Below are positions 1-9,460 of a DNA stretch of 64,000 nt, in pieces. Where the stretch lies: NCBI GenBank assembly GCA_038045445.1, contig JBBSYC010000008.1:1-64000 (forward strand), in the 5' to 3' direction. Position 1 is the first letter of the stretch. Every line of letters begins with the position of its first letter. Source of the DNA: SICU01 sp038045445. Its GTDB lineage: Archaea > Nanobdellota > Nanobdellia > Pacearchaeales > GW2011-AR1. Both the position numbers and the translations under genes were made by a program. The notes beneath the pieces are model-generated. The model was not told where the DNA came from. It made no database searches and saw only the letters and a list, made by a program, of their open reading frames with translations.

Positions 1-158
1 CTATTATTACTAAACGTTATTAGCCTCCTTAAGAGAGGTCACTCTCATATTTAAACCTTTCTAAGCGTTGTAACTTAAAAGTTACTCTTCAACTTCAAAG
101 TCTTACTGATAATGGTTGGTTAAGTAATATTTAAATAAATACTCAATAAATTAAACTT
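1..158. promoter_or_regulatory. Upstream region with TATA box for the first glycosyltransferase
   Basis: No gene is seen here. A TATA-like stretch (ATATTTAAATAA, about 127-138) lies about 26 nt before the ATG at 159, the distance expected for a leaderless archaeal transcript. Two small inverted repeats lie further up: GAGAG-GTCA-CTCTC at 33-46 and GTAACTT-AA-AAGTTAC at 70-85. Their role is unknown; the upstream neighbour lies outside the window. Confidence 0.5.
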
Positions 159-1067
159 ATGAAAGGTGTATCTATAGTGCTCAACCTATATCAACCGGAT
201 AAAAATGTCCTTAAAAGAGTATTTGATGCATTTCAGATGCAGAGTATTAACATTCCCGTTGAATTAGTTATTGTGGATAAAAAAACAGATGATATTGATA
301 TGAAGATCATAAATAATTTTACAAAAAGAGCTAGAAACATGAAGACCAGAACGATTAAAGTTGATTCGAAGCTTAGCTTTGCAGAATCTATGAATGCAGG
401 GTTAAAAAATTCAAAATATGAAAATGTGGTGGTCATTCAGCAGGACTGTATTCCCACTTCAAGTAATTGGTTAGGAAGTCTGATAGAACCCCTTTACCAA
501 AGCAATGTTGTTGCTACAACTTCTAAAGTAATTTACCCTGATGAATTGTGGAATTCTATGAGCTTGTTTACAAAGTCAATAATGCTTAATGAAAAAGGCA
601 CCATTACACCAGGACTTGACGAGAAAGCATGCGGTTATAAGAAAGAAATACTTGGAAAGGTAGGTTTTTTTAATGAAAAAGAATTTAAGACGGCAGGGGA
701 AGATTATGATTTATATATCAAGTTAAAAAAAATTGGGAAGATTGCATATCCTGATGCGTCTGTTTATCATTATCATCCCATGGATTTTAAAAGCAGAATA
801 AAAAAGATAAGACAATATTCTAACGGATTTGGAGCACTTTTTAGAAAAACTGGCCTTGAGTTGCCCAGATGGTATTCTGGAATTATCAAATCTACCCCAA
901 TTGTTGGAATATTTGGCTTTATTCTGGCATTCCCCTATAAAAAAGGAGCAGAATTATTCCCAATTTATCTTTTACTAGTTCCGATACTTCACGGGAATTA
1001 TATGATGGGTTTTTGGGAAGGATTTCTAAAGGGAAGGCAAGAGATAGACATATTTAGAAAACAATAA
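159..1067 (+). CDS. Family 2 glycosyltransferase
   Basis: 302 residues. The N-terminus has the GT-A start of GT2 enzymes (VSIVLNLYQPD). A QQDC motif at residues 94-97 stands where GT2 proteins carry the DXD-like metal/nucleotide-sugar site. GEDYDL at about 180-185 matches the ED acceptor/base motif. The C-terminal 60 residues are hydrophobic and probably sit at the membrane. It likely adds a sugar to a lipid-linked surface glycan. It is a tandem paralogue of the next gene: residues 177-208 (FKTAGEDYDLYIKLKK and onward) are identical in both proteins. The TATA box 26 nt upstream supports this ATG. Donor and acceptor cannot be told from sequence. Confidence 0.85.
   Translation: MKGVSIVLNLYQPDKNVLKRVFDAFQMQSINIPVELVIVDKKTDDIDMKIINNFTKRARNMKTRTIKVDSKLSFAESMNAGLKNSKYENVVVIQQDCIPTSSNWLGSLIEPLYQSNVVATTSKVIYPDELWNSMSLFTKSIMLNEKGTITPGLDEKACGYKKEILGKVGFFNEKEFKTAGEDYDLYIKLKKIGKIAYPDASVYHYHPMDFKSRIKKIRQYSNGFGALFRKTGLELPRWYSGIIKSTPIVGIFGFILAFPYKKGAELFPIYLLLVPILHGNYMMGFWEGFLKGRQEIDIFRKQ
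684..779. repeat. Near-identical segment in tandem glycosyltransferases, copy 1
   Basis: About 96 nt that differ from 1533-1628 at only a few, mostly silent, positions and code for identical amino acids. Confidence 0.8.
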
Positions 1068-1097
1068 ATTTATTAACGAAGACTTTTGACATTTTTG

Positions 1098-1904
1098 ATG
1101 AACATATCCGTTGTAATCCCTGTATTTAAGCCAGACAAGATTATTTTTGATAAAATAAGAGCTAAGCTTAAAGAACAAAAATACCTTGGAAAAATTGAGA
1201 CAATTATTATTGAAAAAGGATCTGGACTTTCTACGCATATTAATCTTGGAATAAAAAAATCAAAATATGATATTGTTGTTGTCCTTCATCAAGACTGTAT
1301 TCCTACCTCGAGTAAATGGCTTAAGCTTCTCGTTGCTCCATTTGAAGATAAAAATGTTGTTGCTTCTGTATCAAGGGTTGAATATCCTGAAGAGCTATGG
1401 AATAAACTAAATTATATTGTAAAGGGTTTGATGGTAAAAGAGAAGGGCGTTATAACTTCTTCACTTGATGGTAAGGCAGTAGCATATCGTAAAAGCTCAC
1501 TTAATAATATTGGGATGTATGATGAAAATAGTTTTAAGACGGCTGGAGAGGATTATGATTTATATATTAAGTTAAAAAAGATTGGGAAGATTGCATATCC
1601 TGATGCATCCGTTTATCATTATCACCCTACGGGATTCGCACAAAGAATTAGAAAGGTCTACCAATACTCTAATGGTTATGGTGCGCTTACTAGAATACAT
1701 TGGACAAACATGATTTTATGGTATGTTGGAATTATTAAGGCGGTACCATTTTTTGGTTTAATTACTTATCCATTAAGTTATCCTTGGAAGAAAGGAGGAT
1801 TGGCTATTTTTCCAGCATATCTTGCATCTTCATTAATAGATCATTTATATTATATCTTTGGATTTTGGAAAGGTTTTATAGATGGAAAACAAACAGTGAG
1901 GTAA
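1098..1904 (+). CDS. Family 2 glycosyltransferase (tandem paralogue)
   Basis: 268 residues from the ATG at 1098. A TTG at 1086 in the same frame would add four residues, but ATG followed directly by the first beta strand (NISVVIPVFKPD) is the better start. It has HQDC at about 64-67 in the DXD position and EDYDL at 151-155, then a hydrophobic C-terminus. It starts 30 nt after the first glycosyltransferase, so the pair is probably co-transcribed and probably arose by tandem duplication. It ends two bases before the following methyltransferase ATG. Role inferred: a second sugar transfer in the same glycan. Confidence 0.85.
   Translation: MNISVVIPVFKPDKIIFDKIRAKLKEQKYLGKIETIIIEKGSGLSTHINLGIKKSKYDIVVVLHQDCIPTSSKWLKLLVAPFEDKNVVASVSRVEYPEELWNKLNYIVKGLMVKEKGVITSSLDGKAVAYRKSSLNNIGMYDENSFKTAGEDYDLYIKLKKIGKIAYPDASVYHYHPTGFAQRIRKVYQYSNGYGALTRIHWTNMILWYVGIIKAVPFFGLITYPLSYPWKKGGLAIFPAYLASSLIDHLYYIFGFWKGFIDGKQTVR
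1533..1628. repeat. Near-identical segment in tandem glycosyltransferases, copy 2
   Basis: Partner of 684-779, at a distance of 849 nt. The rest of the two genes has diverged much more. Confidence 0.8.
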
Positions 1905-1906
1905 AT

Positions 1907-2425
1907 ATGAAAAAACTACATCTTGGTTGCGGAAAAAATATCAGAATGGGGTATGTTAATCTTGATTTGATTAATCTTAAAGGAGTCGATGTGGTCCACA
2001 ATCTTAACATTTATCCTTGGCCTTTTAAAAAAAATGAATTTGATTATGTCTTCACATCTCACGTACTCGAACATTTAGATGGAATAATTAAACCAATGGA
2101 AGAAATATGGAGAATAACAAAAAATAAGACTATTATTTCAATAGAAGTTCCTATATTTCCAAGCATTGGAGCTATGGCAGACCCAACACATAAACAATTT
2201 TATACATTTAGGACTTTTGACTACTTTAGACCCGTAGATTCTTTGAATTATTACTCTAAAGCAAGATTCAATGTTCTATCTAAGAGAATATTATTTTCAA
2301 GACCCCTATTCTTTTTTGGTTGGTTCTTTAATTTAAGCCCTAGTATGCAGAGATTTTATATTAATTTTCTTTCTTTCTTGATTCCCGCATTTGCACTAAA
2401 AATTGAACTGGAGACTATTAAATGA
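1907..2425 (+). CDS. SAM-dependent methyltransferase (Methyltransf_11 type)
   Basis: 172 residues from the ATG at 1907, just after the upstream stop; the frame stays open further upstream, but that part only shadows the glycosyltransferase. KLHLGCGK (residues 3-10) is SAM-binding motif I. VNLDL after it is motif II, and FTSHVLEHL is the usual post-I/motif III region of class I methyltransferases. The segment DPTHKQFYTF resembles methyltransferases found in polysaccharide clusters. It may methylate a sugar or glycan end. Its 3' end overlaps the next glycosyltransferase start (ATGA), so the two are translationally coupled. Confidence 0.82.
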   Translation: MKKLHLGCGKNIRMGYVNLDLINLKGVDVVHNLNIYPWPFKKNEFDYVFTSHVLEHLDGIIKPMEEIWRITKNKTIISIEVPIFPSIGAMADPTHKQFYTFRTFDYFRPVDSLNYYSKARFNVLSKRILFSRPLFFFGWFFNLSPSMQRFYINFLSFLIPAFALKIELETIK

Positions 2426-3393
2426 GCTATTCTATTAAAGACATTAGCGTGATTATTGCAACCTATAATAGGGCTAAAGACCTCAATAAAGCTATTGAAT
2501 CATTTAAAGATAAAATAAATTCGATAGGAGAATTAATAATAGTTGATCAAAGCACTGATGACTCCACTAAAAAAGTTGTGAAAAGTTTTAGAAGTAAAAA
2601 AATAAGATACTATCATTCCAACAAACCCTCCCTTACTGCTGCACGCAATACTGGTATTGAAAAATTATCTAAAAATAGCAAGGTTGCCGTTTTTATTGAT
2701 GATGATGTAACCTTGGATAAAAATTATTTTAATGAAATATTAAATGTATTCAATAAATATCCTAATGCTAAAGGCGCTGGAGGATACTTTCTTCCAAGAA
2801 TAAAAATCAATAAATTCGAAAACTTATTAAAAAAATTATTCTTCATAGAACATTATAAAAAAAATAATGCAAATGTTCATTCTGTATATGGTGCTGTATA
2901 TCCATCAAAATTAACTAAAATTATTCAAGCTGATTGGATTCCTGGATTTAACATGGCATATAAGACCGAAATTTTTGCTAAAGAAATATTTGATTCAAAG
3001 CTTGTTAAATATGCTCTTGCTGAGGATTTTGATTTTAGCACAAGAGTCAATAAAAGATGGATAAATTCATTATATATCACACCTCACGCAAAAATTATTC
3101 ATCATGTTTCTAATATTGAAAGAACACCGACTGTTAAACTATCATATATGAACCAAATAAATCATATCTACATACACTTCAAGACATTTGATTCTTTTTT
3201 TAATAACCTTATACTTTTATGGACGTTAATGGGAATACTATTTTTACGCACAATCAAATTATTAGCAAGCAGAAAAATGGTAGAATTAACCAAAACCAAA
3301 CTTTACTTAAAGTCTTTAACCTATACTTACAATAATTTGCACTTGATAAAAAAAGGCAGACTTGATTTAGTTTATAGGTCTTTGTTTAACTGA
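2422..3393 (+). CDS. Family 2 glycosyltransferase
   Basis: 323 residues. It begins with a typical GT2 nucleotide-binding strand (ISVIIATYNRAKDL, about 8-21), has a clear DXD site (IDDDV, DDD at 93-95) and an ED motif (AEDFDF, about 200-205). A hydrophobic patch near residue 270 may anchor it peripherally to the membrane. It is not a close copy of the first two glycosyltransferases. It lies directly upstream of the flippase, which fits assembly of a lipid-linked oligosaccharide on the cytoplasmic face. Substrate unknown. Confidence 0.85.
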   Translation: MSYSIKDISVIIATYNRAKDLNKAIESFKDKINSIGELIIVDQSTDDSTKKVVKSFRSKKIRYYHSNKPSLTAARNTGIEKLSKNSKVAVFIDDDVTLDKNYFNEILNVFNKYPNAKGAGGYFLPRIKINKFENLLKKLFFIEHYKKNNANVHSVYGAVYPSKLTKIIQADWIPGFNMAYKTEIFAKEIFDSKLVKYALAEDFDFSTRVNKRWINSLYITPHAKIIHHVSNIERTPTVKLSYMNQINHIYIHFKTFDSFFNNLILLWTLMGILFLRTIKLLASRKMVELTKTKLYLKSLTYTYNNLHLIKKGRLDLVYRSLFN

Positions 3394-3430
3394 GGCTATT
3401 CTTTAAAATGTCTGAATATTTAGATATTTG

Positions 3431-4960
3431 ATGAGAGAGTCTGAATCCAGTGTGTATTTTAACCGCATCATAAAAACATCGGCGTTTGTTCTTATTTTAG
3501 TCATGCTTTCAAAAGTTTTAGGCTACGCTTATAAAATAATTATTGCAAGGCACTTTAACGCAGAAGTTTATGGGCTTTTTTCACTATCTATGATTGTTAT
3601 AAGCATAGCTGTGTCCTTGGCTTCTGTCGGCTTATTTGAAGGTTTAGTAAGACAGATATCCATCTATAGAGGCCAGAAAGATGAAAAAGCAATAAAATAT
3701 CTGGCTCATGCAAGCAAAAACTTCTTTATAATCAGCGGATTTATTCTTTTTGGAATTACTTTCCTTAGTGCCCCTTGGATTTCTATTAATATTTTTCATG
3801 AGCCTCGATTAATAGTCTTTTTGCGGATAATGGCTTTGGCTATTCCCTTTGTGCTTATAACCAATATGTTTTTATCCATCCTTCGTGCTTATGAAAAAAT
3901 AAAAACTCAATCAATAATAACAAACATTATACAAAATAGCTCTAAGTTTTTTATTTTGCTACTTTTCATTTTTATTGGATTAAATACTGTATCTGTCCCA
4001 TTATCTTATTTATTTGCATGCCTAGTAATGGCGATAGTATCCTGGTTTTATGCCAGAAAAATATTAAATAAAATTAGAAACACTAAAGAAGAAGCAAGAC
4101 CCTATAGAGAGCTATTAACTAATGTAATGAGTTACTCATGGCCTTTGATGTTTGTAGGAGTGCTTACAAGCATATTCTATTGGACCGACTCTTTAATCAT
4201 TGGATATTATATGGGTGTTGGAAACGTTGGAATTTACAATGTGGCCATAACTCTTGTTGCATTCTTAGGGATTGTTCCGGAATTATTTATTCAGTTACTA
4301 TTTCCTGTCGCAGCTAGAAATCTCTCCAATAATAAAGATAATCTTGTAAACCCTTTAATAAAACGCGTGGCTAAATGGATATTGTTTATTAACTCATTAA
4401 TTGCTATTATTTGCTTCTTTTTCGCTCCTCAAATTATCTCTCTGTTGTTTGGCAATGAATTCGCTAGTGCAAGTTCTTTGCTTAGAATATTGGCTGTTGG
4501 AGCTCTTTTTACCACACTTGCATCATATTTTACCAATCTACTTACTGTCGTAGGCAAAACAAAAACTATTTTGGGTAATTTGATAATGGTTGCTACGATT
4601 AATGCGTTATTGGATTTAATAGCAATACCGGTCTGGGGAATGGTCGGAGCAGCCATAGCTACAAGTGTCTCCGGATTTATTTTATTTTTAATCACATTAT
4701 ACCAAATAAAAAAGTTTTATTCAGTTTCTCCTATAAACGAAAAGGCACTTCTAGTCTTGTTTGAAGCATTAATTATTTTTCTGATTGCATTTTTATTCCT
4801 TAAAGATTATTCTTTTATTATAGGCTCAATAGTAGTCTTGAGTATTATAATCATTTATATTTTTTCTTTAATTATGATAAGATTCTTTGATTATGAGGAT
4901 TATTCCCTCTTCAATAAGATAATCAGAAAAATTTTGTTCATTCATTCAAAAAGTATCTAA
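3431..4960 (+). CDS. Polysaccharide flippase (Wzx-like, MOP superfamily)
   Basis: 509 residues from the ATG at 3431 (a TTG sits one codon upstream). The protein is hydrophobic throughout, with about 12-14 membrane helices, and opens with the typical amphipathic region plus helix ending in GYAYKIIIARHFNAEVYGLFSL, a Wzx/RfbX-type pattern. It probably moves lipid-linked oligosaccharides to the outer face. A TATA-like CTTTAAAA at 3401-3408 lies about 27 nt before the ATG, so the gene may have its own promoter despite following the glycosyltransferase block. Length is normal for the family. Confidence 0.87.
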   Translation: MRESESSVYFNRIIKTSAFVLILVMLSKVLGYAYKIIIARHFNAEVYGLFSLSMIVISIAVSLASVGLFEGLVRQISIYRGQKDEKAIKYLAHASKNFFIISGFILFGITFLSAPWISINIFHEPRLIVFLRIMALAIPFVLITNMFLSILRAYEKIKTQSIITNIIQNSSKFFILLLFIFIGLNTVSVPLSYLFACLVMAIVSWFYARKILNKIRNTKEEARPYRELLTNVMSYSWPLMFVGVLTSIFYWTDSLIIGYYMGVGNVGIYNVAITLVAFLGIVPELFIQLLFPVAARNLSNNKDNLVNPLIKRVAKWILFINSLIAIICFFFAPQIISLLFGNEFASASSLLRILAVGALFTTLASYFTNLLTVVGKTKTILGNLIMVATINALLDLIAIPVWGMVGAAIATSVSGFILFLITLYQIKKFYSVSPINEKALLVLFEALIIFLIAFLFLKDYSFIIGSIVVLSIIIIYIFSLIMIRFFDYEDYSLFNKIIRKILFIHSKSI

Positions 4961-4996
4961 TAAATATCTTTATTAAGTATATATTTTCATAATTTT

Positions 4997-5740
4997 ATGC
5001 ATAAAAAAAATCTGCTTATTACGGGAGCAAGTGGGAAGCTTGGAAGAGCAATTCTTCTTAAAGGCATTCCTGATAGAAATATATTGACCCCAAGCCACCA
5101 AGAGCTTGATATTACAAACAAGAAGTCTGTTGAAGACTACTTTAATAACCATAATATTGATGAGACCATTCATTGTGCGGCTATTGCTAGTGTTCTCAAG
5201 TGCGAACAAGACCCTAATAAGGCAATATTAACAAATTCTATAGGCACTGCCCATCTAATAGAAGCTTCTTCTAAAAAAAATAGCCCAAGATTTATTTATA
5301 TTTCAACAGACTATGTTTATCCTTGCGAAAACGGACCTTACAAAGAGACCGATAGGACTTCTCCTTTCACATTATATGCATTTACCAAACTTGGAGGAGA
5401 ATTAGTTACGAGATCTCTAAAAAATCATTGTATTATACGCACTAGTTTTTTTGATCCCTCTAATATTCCTTTTGACACTGCATTTACGGACTCTTATTGC
5501 TCCAAGTTGCCGATTTATGAAGTTGCTGAAGCCGTAATCAAATTACTTAAATCCAATTTTGTAGGAGTTATTAATGTGGGAGGAGAACGCATAAGTTTAT
5601 ATAATTTGTATAAAAAATACAAGCCTCAAATAAAACCAGATAGTATGTTAAATACAAAAGATCAAATAAAAAGGGCAAAGGATTCTTCTTTAGATATTAC
5701 ATTGTGGAAAAATTTAAAGGGGAAGTTAAATGGCGATTGA
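4997..5740 (+). CDS. NAD(P)-dependent sugar reductase/epimerase, RmlD-like extended SDR
   Basis: 247 residues. The Rossmann glycine motif is at residues 10-16 (GASGKLG), and YAFTK is the catalytic YxxxK of extended SDRs. STDYVY and the short length resemble dTDP-4-dehydrorhamnose reductase. It likely reduces a 4-keto-6-deoxy nucleotide sugar; whether the carrier is dTDP or GDP cannot be seen. GDP-mannose 4,6-dehydratase in this window makes a GDP-linked 4-keto sugar available. The end overlaps the following cupin gene by 11 nt. Confidence 0.78.
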   Translation: MHKKNLLITGASGKLGRAILLKGIPDRNILTPSHQELDITNKKSVEDYFNNHNIDETIHCAAIASVLKCEQDPNKAILTNSIGTAHLIEASSKKNSPRFIYISTDYVYPCENGPYKETDRTSPFTLYAFTKLGGELVTRSLKNHCIIRTSFFDPSNIPFDTAFTDSYCSKLPIYEVAEAVIKLLKSNFVGVINVGGERISLYNLYKKYKPQIKPDSMLNTKDQIKRAKDSSLDITLWKNLKGKLNGD

Positions 5741-6113
5741 AAGAGTTGTTTATCTAGAAAAAGGAGATTTGAATATGAATTCTAGAAGAAGAGCTAGCAC
5801 AATAACTGAAGGAAAAGATAACGAGTTTGAAATAAGTGAAGTAAGATTATTGGCGATTGATGAAACTGGTACCTATGGAGGGCACTATAGAGAGTATCCT
5901 GAAGTGTGGGGATTTTTGGGAGAAGCGGAAATAACCTTAGAAGATATAGGCACTAAAGAAAGAAGAAAATATAAAGCAGTAGATGGGACGAGGCTATTTA
6001 TTCCTGCAATGGTTGCTTCTAAAGTTGAGGCTAAGAAAGGAACGTCTATAGTAACCTGTGCACCACATAGTGCAGATAGGGAGAAACAGACACATAAATA
6101 TTCTATTGCTTAA
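5730..6113 (+). CDS. Cupin-fold protein, possible sugar isomerase/epimerase
   Basis: 127 residues. A single cupin-like beta barrel is suggested by GGHYREYPEVWGFLGEAEITL, then LFIPAMVASKVEAKKG. The pattern resembles FdtA/WxcM-type sugar ketoisomerases or small sugar-binding cupins, but only part of the HxH metal set is seen. It is similar along its length to the C-terminal domain of the methyltransferase at 7856-9460 (shared pattern: ...GEVxxxLEDxxTKERKxY...LxIPxxVA). It overlaps the upstream SDR by 11 nt, so the two are probably coupled and act on the same sugar. Confidence 0.65.
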   Translation: MAIERVVYLEKGDLNMNSRRRASTITEGKDNEFEISEVRLLAIDETGTYGGHYREYPEVWGFLGEAEITLEDIGTKERRKYKAVDGTRLFIPAMVASKVEAKKGTSIVTCAPHSADREKQTHKYSIA

Positions 6114-7773
6114 TGAATTTTGCAAAGAATCTTGATATTTTTACAAGGCGTGGATTCTTTGTTCTTTTCAATGAATTTAAGAATATATATTTCAAAATTT
6201 GATGATTAACAAATAAAGAATATATAATAAGTTTGTAGATGAATGAATTTCTAAATAGTTTATTTTGATTTTTAAGAACAACAAGATTCAGCTCAAAATG
6301 AGGGAATAAGATGTGGTCTGAATTGAAGATTGGGATTTTATTCTTCTTCTTTGTTACAATTAAGGGCATTGAAATAAAGAAAGTATCTTTATTGTCTATT
6401 GATTTTACTTTATTTTTGTAAAGATAAGCAAACTTTTCAATATTCTCAAGAAAATAGTCCTTTCTAACCATTATTTGTGAAATATTGATATTATCATAAA
6501 CATAAGAGAGATCTTTTTTTGAAAGATAGTTGTAAGCATAATGAAGAGAAAGAGAAGCATAATCTCCTATTAATCCTGAACTAAGCATTGAATCACATAT
6601 TGAAACTGGCTTACCAATCAACTCCATTGAATAAACCTGGAAATAATCTCTATAAGCAAGAATTTTGTGCCCTTTACTATTAAAACATACATATTTGAAT
6701 GAAGATACTTTATTTTTTAGGTAATCCAATCCTTTCTCAAAATCTTCTTTGTTCAAATAAATGGGTTTTTCTTTGAAATATTTTCTGGCCACTGTTCCGT
6801 GCAGAGGCCTTTTGTCGTTCTCTATAGCCTTGTAAGCATCTGTCAATAATTTCTGATTTGAATATTTTTCCACTACTTTTTTATAAGCATTCTCTGCTAT
6901 CTTTTCCCTTTCTTTATCGTTTTTTAGATAATATTGTATCTTTTCGTACATTTCTTCTTCAGTTTTAAAAGATGCAAAATCTTTTCCTTCTGTGAATTTT
7001 GAGAAATAACCTTCTACATATTCTGTAAGTGCAAATGATTTGCATGCATTAACTGCTAAAGACCTTTCTAATACATGGGGAACACTGAAGAAGTTTTGAG
7101 AGAAACAAAGATTTATTTTTGCCTCGTTTATTATCTTTACAAATTCTTCATCTGGAATCTTGCCGAGATACTGTTTTTTGAACTCGGGATAGTCGTCCCA
7201 CCCTGCTCCACCTAAAACAAAGTTAACTTTCTTTTTTAAAAGATACCTCATATACTTAAGCCTGTCTCCTTTTGGAGTTCCAACAAATAATACTTCGTAT
7301 TTTTTCTTCAAATTCGTTGGCCTAAACTTATTAGTATCCGCTCCAAGTAAATCAAACCAAGGAATATGATAAGAGTCGTATTTTTTAGCGAATTGAAGTT
7401 GACTTATGAATTGATAGTCTATTGCTGGAGAATAAGGGATTGTATAATTCTCAAACTTTATGTCATCATCCCCATTCCAATGAGTTACTTTCACCTTTGG
7501 TAATATCTCTTTTATTTTGATAAGGGTTTCTGGATAGAACTCGTCCCAAACTAAAAACAAGTGGATATAATCTGGTTTTTCTTTTTTTAATAAATCTAGG
7601 AATTTTTGATTCATTATCTTTTTACCGTATTTATACGTCTCTTCCTGAGGGTCAAAATTCACTACTTCTTTGAAGATTTTCCTTAATGGAATGTGATATG
7701 CTTGATTGATTATCCAATAAGGATTATTTATAGACCAACACGCTAGAAGCATTTTCTTATTGATTAAAGCCAT
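6103..7773 (-). CDS. CgeB-like glycosyltransferase (GT-B fold) with an extra C-terminal region
   Basis: 556 residues. The first ~330 residues follow the CgeB / Glyco_trans_1_2 pattern: LFVGTPKGDRLKYM near 165, GGAGWDD, then PHVLERSLAVNACKSFALTEY near 233, the donor-binding end of GT-B enzymes. Residues after about 330 are not recognised and end in a basic, hydrophobic tail, perhaps membrane-peripheral. The ATG at 7773 has a TATA-like ATTTAAAAAT about 24 nt upstream. It ends in TAG and its 3' end overlaps the convergent cupin gene by 11 nt. Confidence 0.78.
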   Translation of the reverse strand: MALINKKMLLACWSINNPYWIINQAYHIPLRKIFKEVVNFDPQEETYKYGKKIMNQKFLDLLKKEKPDYIHLFLVWDEFYPETLIKIKEILPKVKVTHWNGDDDIKFENYTIPYSPAIDYQFISQLQFAKKYDSYHIPWFDLLGADTNKFRPTNLKKKYEVLFVGTPKGDRLKYMRYLLKKKVNFVLGGAGWDDYPEFKKQYLGKIPDEEFVKIINEAKINLCFSQNFFSVPHVLERSLAVNACKSFALTEYVEGYFSKFTEGKDFASFKTEEEMYEKIQYYLKNDKEREKIAENAYKKVVEKYSNQKLLTDAYKAIENDKRPLHGTVARKYFKEKPIYLNKEDFEKGLDYLKNKVSSFKYVCFNSKGHKILAYRDYFQVYSMELIGKPVSICDSMLSSGLIGDYASLSLHYAYNYLSKKDLSYVYDNINISQIMVRKDYFLENIEKFAYLYKNKVKSIDNKDTFFISMPLIVTKKKNKIPIFNSDHILFPHFELNLVVLKNQNKLFRNSFIYKLIIYSLFVNHQILKYIFLNSLKRTKNPRLVKISRFFAKFIKQ

Positions 7774-7855
7774 TGTGTCTTGAGAAAAACCTCATTTAAA
7801 AATGTTTATTCTGTGCAGTGTTAAAGTTTATAAATCGGCAAAAACCTAAAAAAAG

Positions 7856-9460
7856 ATGATAAGAAACAATTGTTTAGTCTGTAACTCAACGGATTTGGTT
7901 CAAATAATTGATCTTGGAAGCCATCCTTTCGCAGATACTTTTGTTCCTAAATCTAAAATTTCTGAACCAGACATGATTTATCCCCTTACATGTGACTTAT
8001 GTAATAAATGCGGTCAGATACAAACAAAATACGTCACAAATCCATTGGCACGCTATTCAGATATAGAATATTCATATACTTCATCTAACTCTACTTTTTC
8101 AAGAAATCACTGGGAAGAATATTCAAAAGAAGTTGCTTCAAAAATATGTCTTAAACCAAGTTCATTAGTAATTGAAATAGGTTCAAACGATGGATATTTA
8201 TCAGAGCAATTTGTTAAAGCTGGAAATAGCGCTGTTGGTGTAGACCCCTCTCCTTACATGGCTAAATTGGCAAAGCAGAGAGGCGTTAATACAATTATCA
8301 GCCTTTTTGGAAATGAATCTGCAGATGAGATATTAAATAAATATGAAAAAGCAGACCTTATAATTGCGAATAATGTTTTTAATCATTCAGATAACCCTGG
8401 AGAATTTGTTAAAGCTGTTGAAAAAGTAATGAATGATAATGCGACATTTGTGTTTGAACAACCTTATTGGATGGATACTCTTAAAAGTGGAAAGTTTGAC
8501 CAAATATATCATGAACATGTGAGTTATTTTACTGTACGCTCCCTTAAAGCTCTTCTAGAAACTGCAGATTTAGTTATTACATCTGTTGAAGTAGTCAATT
8601 ATCATGGAGGCTCCCTAAGAATATATTCAAAGAAGAAAGAATACTCAGAAGAATCAGAAACTGCTCAAAAAATGATTGATGATGAATATCAATATGGGGC
8701 ATTTGACAAAACTACTTATGAAAAATTCATGAAGAAAAATATAGATCAAAGGAATAAATTTTTGAAAAGAATTTGTGAAATTAAAGAAGAAGGATACAAA
8801 ATAATTGCTGTGGGGGCGGCTGCAAAGGGAAATACTTTTCTTAATTTTTACAGACTAGATCATAGTTTAATAGACTATGTTACTGATTCTTCTCCCCATA
8901 AAAAAGGAAAATATACTCCTGCAACTAGAATTCCTATCGTAGGAGATGAAATTTTTAAAGATTTTGATAAAGTTTATGCTTTAATTTTATCTTGGAACAT
9001 AGCAAATCAGCTTAGGGAAATACTTGGAAAAATAAATCCAGATATAAAATATATCTCGCCCGAAGAGACTTCAAATGGAATTAAAGATGTGATTTACCAA
9101 AAAAGAGGAATAGACCATGAGGATGACAGGAGAGCTATCTTAACAGCTTTTAATGGAGACTTAAATGGTTTTAAAGCATCGCAAGCAAAGATATATCTCA
9201 TAAAACAAGAAAAAAACCTTGCAGGATGTTATCATGATTATGACGTAGCTTTTTATATATTGGAGGGAGAAGTAAAATTTATATTAGAAGACTTAAAAAC
9301 CAAGGAAAGAAAAGAATATAATTTGGAGAAGACAGATACTTTACTAATTCCTTCTAAAGTAGCTTACCATGCTATTGCAAAAGCTGGAACAAAAATGGTT
9401 GGATTTACAGAAATGCCTTTTGTATCAAGTGAAAAGAATGATATAAAATACGAATTTTAA
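7856..9460 (+). CDS. Sugar C-methyltransferase fused to a C-terminal cupin domain
   Basis: 534 residues. The N-terminal zinc region has C6, C9, C46 and C49 (Methyltransf_13 type). SAM motif I is EIGSNDGYL (107-115). YHEHVSYFT and the C-terminal GAAAKGNT region are typical of TylCIII/NovU-like C-methyltransferases of deoxysugars, about 410 residues long. The last ~90 residues form an added cupin-like domain similar to the free cupin at 5730-6113. The fusion suggests methylation and isomerisation/epimerisation of the same keto-sugar. TTTATAAAT at 7827-7835 lies 25 nt before the ATG. The stop overlaps the convergent phosphatase gene by 4 nt. Confidence 0.82.
   Translation: MIRNNCLVCNSTDLVQIIDLGSHPFADTFVPKSKISEPDMIYPLTCDLCNKCGQIQTKYVTNPLARYSDIEYSYTSSNSTFSRNHWEEYSKEVASKICLKPSSLVIEIGSNDGYLSEQFVKAGNSAVGVDPSPYMAKLAKQRGVNTIISLFGNESADEILNKYEKADLIIANNVFNHSDNPGEFVKAVEKVMNDNATFVFEQPYWMDTLKSGKFDQIYHEHVSYFTVRSLKALLETADLVITSVEVVNYHGGSLRIYSKKKEYSEESETAQKMIDDEYQYGAFDKTTYEKFMKKNIDQRNKFLKRICEIKEEGYKIIAVGAAAKGNTFLNFYRLDHSLIDYVTDSSPHKKGKYTPATRIPIVGDEIFKDFDKVYALILSWNIANQLREILGKINPDIKYISPEETSNGIKDVIYQKRGIDHEDDRRAILTAFNGDLNGFKASQAKIYLIKQEKNLAGCYHDYDVAFYILEGEVKFILEDLKTKERKEYNLEKTDTLLIPSKVAYHAIAKAGTKMVGFTEMPFVSSEKNDIKYEF

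Noticed and set aside
70..85. GTAACTT-AA-AAGTTAC inverted repeat as operator
   Set aside because: Short and AT-rich, with no linked regulator gene in the window; noted only as a possible site.
1784..1906. Upstream extension of the methyltransferase at 1907
   Set aside because: The added 41 residues shadow the glycosyltransferase coding region, and SAM motif I follows directly after the ATG at 1907.
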